Under the pieces are notes generated by a model. That model was not told the DNA's origin, ran no database searches, and saw only the letters and a program-made list of their open reading frames with translations. Shown here piece after piece: positions 59,477 through 64,000 of a DNA stretch of 64,000 nt. Each line of letters begins with the position of its first letter. Within the stretch, counting starts at the first letter, position 1. This DNA comes from Rhipidocladum racemiflorum. Taxonomy: Eukaryota; Streptophyta; Magnoliopsida; Poales; Poaceae. The stretch lies in contig CM070572.1 of assembly GCA_036346355.1 (NCBI GenBank), forward strand, positions 33,083,944 through 33,147,943, read 5' to 3'. The position numbers and the translations under genes were made by a program.

Positions 59477-60344
59477 TCAGGCAAGTGCAACATTCTCACA
59501 CAAATAAGCATAGTAGTGAGCTAACTGTGCTTCATCAAATCCAGGAAGATCCATCATATTGTCCCAAAGATCATCTGGAACATCAGTATCTGAACTAGCG
59601 GTCTTCTCAATAGCTTGAGCGAGTCTATCAATACCAGTGGTCATGAACGATAGCAAGTCATCATCACTGGATGTCTTGGCCCTCTTCTTTGATGGTTTAC
59701 TTGCTGATGAGTCACCTCCACCATACCCCGACGCCGTCACATCTTCCACACTCACATGTTCATTGACCGGAGCATCTTCTTCTAATTCTATCACATTTGT
59801 AGCCAGAGGGTCATTTGCTCCCTTAGCATACTGTCCTGTAGCCATGCTATTCCCAAATATAGTGGCCATCTCGTGATAATGCTCAAGTGGAGTGTTCAAG
59901 AAAGTGGCATCTTTAGGGTGGTCCTGTAATCATTAAAGATGTAGTCAGTCTCAAGCATCATCAAATTTTCTACAAACATATTTGTTGAAACTTAGAAAGA
60001 AAAATACCTTCACATGACCCGATGTAATGCTCATGCTCAAGTCTAATAGTGCAAGTACCCTCATCCCAAAGAGCACCACTTAAGTTCTTCAGTTTGTTTA
60101 TCTTTGCCCAAATCTTTCTCCACTTCCTAAGGTGATTACTAACCTGAATGCCACTCACATGAACCTTCATATGCTCATTCAAGTCCTTAGCACAACTGTT
60201 GAGCTGAGCTTGCTTAAAGCTTGTAGATGTTCTTGTACCACTAGCTACTAGATTAGTCAAGTAAGTTAGCACAAATGTAGACATTGCACTCGTCCAAACA
60301 ACCCCAGCACCCCCCATACTATCCCCATGTTGATCCAAATCCAT
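59477..60344 (-). pseudogene. Harbinger ORF1, Myb/SANT-like DNA-binding protein (frameshifted)
   Basis: Exon 60344-60008 opens MDLDQHGDSMGG and has the tryptophan-spaced Myb/SANT-like pattern (VVWTSAMSTFVLTYL, VSNHLRKWRKIWAKINKLKN, ALWDEGTCTIRLEHEHYIG). Exon 59923-59477 opens DHPKDATFLNTPLEHYHEM and ends CENVALA, with a basic KKRAK patch. In the family this protein partners the transposase and helps it enter the nucleus and bind the termini. Joined at the only good donor and acceptor, the two exons are in different frames. The exon 1 end reads IGSCE where relatives, by memory, have G-H-V-K, which points to a single-base insertion near 60018-60021. Confidence 0.75.
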
Positions 60345-60397
60345 TGCCTACAGTAATAGACAGAAAACAGAAATATTGGTTCAAATAGAAGTCATGA

Positions 60398-60600
60398 AAA
60401 ATGATAGTACAAGGTTCACACATTTAATCGAAAAAAACAAAAATGATAGTACAAGGTTCACACATTTCATCAGAAAAACGAAAATGATAGTACAAGGTTC
60501 ACACATTTCATCGGAAAAACGAAAATGATAGTACAAGGTTCACACATATCATACTTATAACGAAAATGAAAATACAAGGTTCACACAAAACGAAAATGAT
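60398..60600. repeat. 41-bp tandem repeat array
   Basis: ATGATAGTACAAGGTTCACA starts at 60401, 60443, 60484 and 60525, then a diverged copy at 60566, giving a period of 41-42 bp. The array fills the gap between ORF1 and the transposase stop. Confidence 0.93.
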
Positions 60601-61949
60601 TAATGGCCTAAGTAGTTTTGACGGTTCTCCCACATTTGATCGGCAATACTTTGTCTCTTGTTAACCATAGCTCTATGGTCATTTGCTTGCTCTCTTGATG
60701 TCCTACTGGGGTTAGGGGTCCAAGAATCCTCTGGTAGAATGAAATGGTCAGTTCCTTTAGAAATAACCCAATTATGGAGGATGCAACTAGCGATGACAAC
60801 ATCAACTTGAGTTGAGAAGGGGAAGAATGGAGTGGCATCATCAAGGACCTTGAACCTCCTCTTGAGTGATCCAAAGGCACGCTCTACTCCTACTCGCAAT
60901 GAGGAGTGCCTCAGATTGAACAATTCCTTTTCATTTTGAACTGGATTGTTTCCCCACTCATTCAAATGGTACCGCACTCCTCGGAAAGGTGGCATGAACC
61001 CAGATTTGGCCCCATATCCAGCATCAACTAGGTAGAATTTCCCTAAAATAGATGAACACGTTAATGATATTGGTCTTTAGCAATTTGGTATGAAGATGTA
61101 CTACCACATTAATTCTATTTACCTTCAGGGACACGTAAGCCATTCTCACGCTCTATCGCATCTGCTAAGACTGTAGCATCATGAGCTGTCCCCTCCCAAC
61201 CAGCCAAGACATATGTGAATCGAAGATCAAAGTCTACAGCTGCCAGCACATTTTGAGTAGGAAATGATTTCGTACCACGAAAGGCTGCTTCCATAGTCTT
61301 ATTAACAGAAGCTCTTATATGTGTACCATCAATGGCTCCAATACAATCCTATTTGCTCAAATAAATTGACAAAACAAATTTAGTAACCACAAAGTTGAGC
61401 CACAAATCTACAAGGCATACTTGTTAGCTATCATACCTTAAAGTATGGATCCCATCTTAGGTTTCCTGCAATTTTGGTTGGTGTCTCCAATGAAGGTGGC
61501 CTAATAAGTTCATTTCGTAGCTCACCTATAGCATGTAGGACATGTCCAAAATATCGGCTAACTGTTTCACCAGATCTACTAAAGTTGGTACCAACTATTC
61601 TATTCCTTAGGTTGTGGCCAATTGTGTTCAAGAACATAGCAACTTGCTCCTCAATACATACATGTAAAGTATCGCGGAGCAAAGAGCGATCTCTCAATAT
61701 TTGGCATAACCTAAAGAAAGGAGCTCTCTGAAGTCTTATCGTCGTAATACAAGTTGTATCATTCTTCCAAATTTTATTATTCAGATAATCAATTCTATTC
61801 TTGTCACTTTGCTCGATTGGGCCATACGTAATACGTTGTCTCCTTTTACGTATTTTACACCGCACATACAACATCATCATGCAAGCAGCCATATATGCAG
61901 CAGCACCACTAATCAACATCTTCTTTCGTCTAAGCTTCTTCTTGTCCAT
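60600..61949 (-). CDS. PIF/Harbinger transposase (DDE superfamily, HARBI1-like)
   Basis: Three exons, 61949-61437, 61348-61123 and 61042-60600, join in frame to 393 residues. The start MDKKKLRRKKM precedes a hydrophobic patch and a basic stretch KIRKRRQR. The helix-turn-helix-like region has VAMFLNTIGHNLRNRIVG and SGETVSRYF. The DDE core shows D178 in CIGAIDGTHIRA, D253 in FYLVDAGY and E300 in LRVGVERAFGSLKRRF. Family members cut and paste the element at TWA-like targets. There is no visible stop or frameshift, and all three catalytic positions are present. The two introns have GT-AG borders and interrupt the core. Confidence 0.93.
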
Positions 61950-62590
61950 CTACAATTAAATTAATAATCACTACTGGTTCATATTTAAGCATAATATTTA
62001 ACAAAATGCATAATAATCACTAATGCAAAGATGTAACTGTCATTATAATAAAGACACATGACATAGACCAACAGATGGAAACAAATAAGAAACTAACCTG
62101 CCAAACAAGTATGTGCTAATCATCCATGGATTTAACAAGGCAATGTAATATCTATAATAATAATATTTACCAGTATTAGGCTATTAACAGTATGTGCTAA
62201 TCATCCATGGATTTAACAAGGCAATGTAATATCTATAATACTATCCTAACAAGGAATTATGGATTCAAGTTCCCTGCACGGGCAACTTCCAAAAGAGTAG
62301 TAGATCCTAACTAGCACGACCATGCTAATCAATCATCTTGAAGCACATCACTGGACAGATTTTGGTTTATGCTTGTTCATGTTCGGACTTCGAGCTTCCT
62401 TTAGCCATTGAGCCTCCCTAAATTGGTAGTAGCCCAAACACTTCAAAGATATCTGAATCTTTCGTGGTTGGAACCCCAATTCTAGCAATACTCCATGCTC
62501 TATTGTAGAGGAAGAGCTTAATGCATCAAAGTGATATAAGAATTTGCTTATTTCCCTTACTCATGAATTTTTAGATTTCAGAGCACTTGA
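61950..62590. other. Harbinger non-coding segment with direct duplication
   Basis: AGTATGTGCTAATCATCCAT with about 30 following bases (ATGGATTTAACAAGGCAATG...) is present at 62108 and again at 62189. There is no coding sequence until the kinase-derived piece at 62592. Confidence 0.7.
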
Positions 62591-62591
62591 T

Positions 62592-62677
62592 CTCTAAATT
62601 GACAAATCAAGGCAGCAACTAGGAACTTTGATGCAGCCAACAAGATTGGTGAAGGTGGTTTTGGTTCAGTTTACAAG
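62592..62677 (+). pseudogene. captured receptor-like kinase exon end (P-loop)
   Basis: On the plus strand, opposite to the transposase, the frame ending at 62677 reads QIKAATRNFDAANKIGEGGF then GSVYK and is followed by a GTCAGT donor. This is the ATP-binding glycine loop and its upstream juxtamembrane motif (FSLRQIKAATRNFD) of LRR receptor-like kinases. A TGA stands just before QIK where relatives have arginine, so the fragment is interrupted. No further kinase subdomain was found within the element. Confidence 0.85.
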
Positions 62678-63099
62678 GTCAGTCATCACTGCCTCCACAC
62701 TTCACACTTTGTAGTATACATGAGACGATGGCTCTTCACTGACAAAATAATCATATCTTTTGCAGAACTTGATTTATGGTCTAGAGGTTCTTGTAAGCAA
62801 TAACAATCCCACATATCAATAGAACTAGCACTATTTGGCTATTCATGAGTAAGGGATAATAGGATCATATCAGTATCAAGATAAATCAACAAGATACACT
62901 ACCAATCTCTACAACAAAGAACAAGTCCCAGCACCAGTGGAACTACCAGTAGTATGTGCTCAATCCTAAACATTCCAAGCATCCTAAACAAGATACACTA
63001 CCAGTCGAACATTCCAAACATCCAGTACCCGGGCCAAAATAATCAAGATAAATCTACAAGATTGAAATTCTTCCACACAAACCAAAGTCGAGAGGGGGA

Positions 63100-63540
63100 T
63101 GAAGAAGTGGATCCAGTACCCGGCGGCGGCAGTAGAGGAAGTGCAGATCCGGCGACGTGCAGATCCGGCGGCAGCGTGGATCCAGTACCCGGGCCGAACG
63201 GGGGAGGCGGAGAAGTTGAGGAAGTGCAGATCCGGCGGCGGCAGGATCGGCGGCGTGAGGTCGCGGGAGAGGGGCCCCGAGACGAAGACCGGGCGGGAGC
63301 GGCGGAGCGATACCGCGTGAGCGGCAGCGTGGGAAGAAGACCGGGCGGCTGCGGCGGAGTTTCGGCGCGGGAGCGGTGGAGTGAGGGCACGGGAGCGAGA
63401 CCGCGTGAGCGGCGGCGTGGGAAGAAGACCGGGCGGATGCGGCGGAGTTTCCGCGCGGGAGCGGTGGAGTGAGGGCGCGGGAGCGGGAGATTGGGCACGG
63501 GAGCGGCGCCGCGAGAGGAAGACCGCAAGGAGAGTCCAGA
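63100..63540. repeat. GC-rich subterminal repeats of the Harbinger element
   Basis: GATCCAGTACCCGG and CAGATCCGGCGGC recur at 63110-63240. An 88-bp unit starting ACCGCGTGAGCGGC is tandemly repeated at 63312-63399 and 63400-63487. The long open frames here on both strands come from this repetitive GC-rich composition, not from a protein gene. Confidence 0.88.
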
Positions 63541-63865
63541 ACGCGTCCGGGATGAGATGGTTCGGACGATTCGGCCGAACGGGATGGTACGGGATTTGTG
63601 AGGAATATTCCTGGAATCTGTACCACTTCATCCTGGATGAGATGGTTCCGTACACTCAACCAAACGCATGAACCAAAACTAATCCTGTACCATCCCGTTC
63701 CGTTCACCCACGTACCTCCAACCAAACGCACCCGAAGAGTATCATCATCTTTGATGGTATCAATGACGGTTTCACTATAGAACCGTCAATGATGATCCTA
63801 GTCACAGACGGTTTAGAAAAACCGTCTATGACGGGATGTTTAATATAAACTTTTCTGTAGTAGTT

Positions 63866-64000
63866 TGTAGGAAAAAATGCAGCCGATTCTTACAGGACAA
63901 CGGTAAAACGGGGCATTTCTCCAGCCTCAGGTGACCTGCTGATAGTGTTGACAGGTACCCACCCCGCCCGGCTGATCTGCCGGTGAATACTCCCTTGCTC
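63866..64000. other. unassigned right flank
   Basis: 135 bp after the CACTA-like terminus to the window edge. No feature recognised. Confidence 0.4.

Larger units (their letters stand above)
58124..63733 (-). mobile_element. PIF/Harbinger transposon with transposase and ORF1
   Basis: Termini GGGTGCGTTTGGTTGGAGGT at 58124 and ACCTCCAACCAAACGCACCC ending 63733 are perfect 20-bp inverted repeats; further inside, GAACGGAACGAGATGGTACAGGAT pairs imperfectly with its inverse. The 3-bp target duplication GAA is at 58121-58123 and 63734-63736. Inside are a DDE transposase, a Myb/SANT-like ORF1 (both minus strand) and a receptor-kinase exon on the plus strand. The element has the two-gene layout of autonomous Harbinger elements. 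Confidence 0.93.
57960..63865. mobile_element. CACTA-like right terminal region, split by the Harbinger insertion
   Basis: GACGGTTT/AAACCGTC units in both orientations occur at 57970-58120 and resume at 63757-63830, immediately either side of the Harbinger element. The right edge TTTTCTGTAGTAGT at about 63852-63865 is the reverse complement of a CACTACTACAGAAAA terminus with the last base changed. The left end of this element was not found in the window. Confidence 0.6.

Noticed and set aside
62954..63731. Long open frames on both strands (up to 225 codons) in the GC-rich right end of the Harbinger element
   Set aside because: Several overlapping frames of Arg/Pro/Ser-rich composition on both strands come from tandem GC-rich repeats; no domain, start context or splice logic supports a gene.

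Overview
This is a nuclear window from a grass (Poaceae). The evidence is spliced plant genes (a UFD1-type ERAD gene, a type-B response regulator and a POLAR-like gene), a nuclear tRNA-Ser(AGA), and a dense load of nested transposons of the kinds usual in grasses: hAT, Copia, Ty3/Gypsy, CACTA, PIF/Harbinger, and Tourist and Stowaway MITEs. I cannot name the species. All gene models are read from the sequence by splice-site and family logic, without any database search.

Layout. 1-584 is the 3' end of a hAT element. 3301-3382 is a tRNA-Ser on the minus strand. 5211-6355 is a three-exon gene resembling the POLAR polarity proteins. A foldback MITE follows, then a solo Copia LTR (7209-7425, minus). 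The complete UFD1 gene runs from its leader exon near 7.9 kb to the stop at 12417, with a MITE in intron 1. A degenerate Copia retrotransposon (12714-17269) lies about 300 bp past the UFD1 stop, and it and the solo LTR bracket UFD1 as inverted repeats. On the minus strand, 26725 down to 21983 is a six-exon type-B response regulator (receiver plus GARP domain) that looks intact.

From 27 kb on the window is almost entirely transposons. 29760-33072 is a non-autonomous CACTA element with exact TAG target duplications. It carries exons resembling three unrelated host genes (a Tudor-like gene, MAP65 and chaperonin-60 beta) between two hairpin arrays. 33859 to about 47868 is an LTR retrotransposon (element A). 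Its 5' LTR holds two Tourist-like MITEs and a 2.7 kb solo LTR, and its interior holds a 4.4 kb imperfect palindrome made of two inverted LTR-like arms. 47871 to about 55980 is a decayed Gypsy pol (element B) with an antisense plant-mobile-domain gene and a 3' LTR.

58124-63733 is a nearly complete PIF/Harbinger transposon with matching termini, a GAA target duplication, an intact DDE transposase, a frameshifted Myb/SANT-like ORF1 and a captured receptor-kinase exon. It sits inside the terminal region of another CACTA-like element. The four host loci (tRNA, POLAR-like, UFD1, response regulator) are functionally unrelated; the right half records transposon nesting and exon capture.
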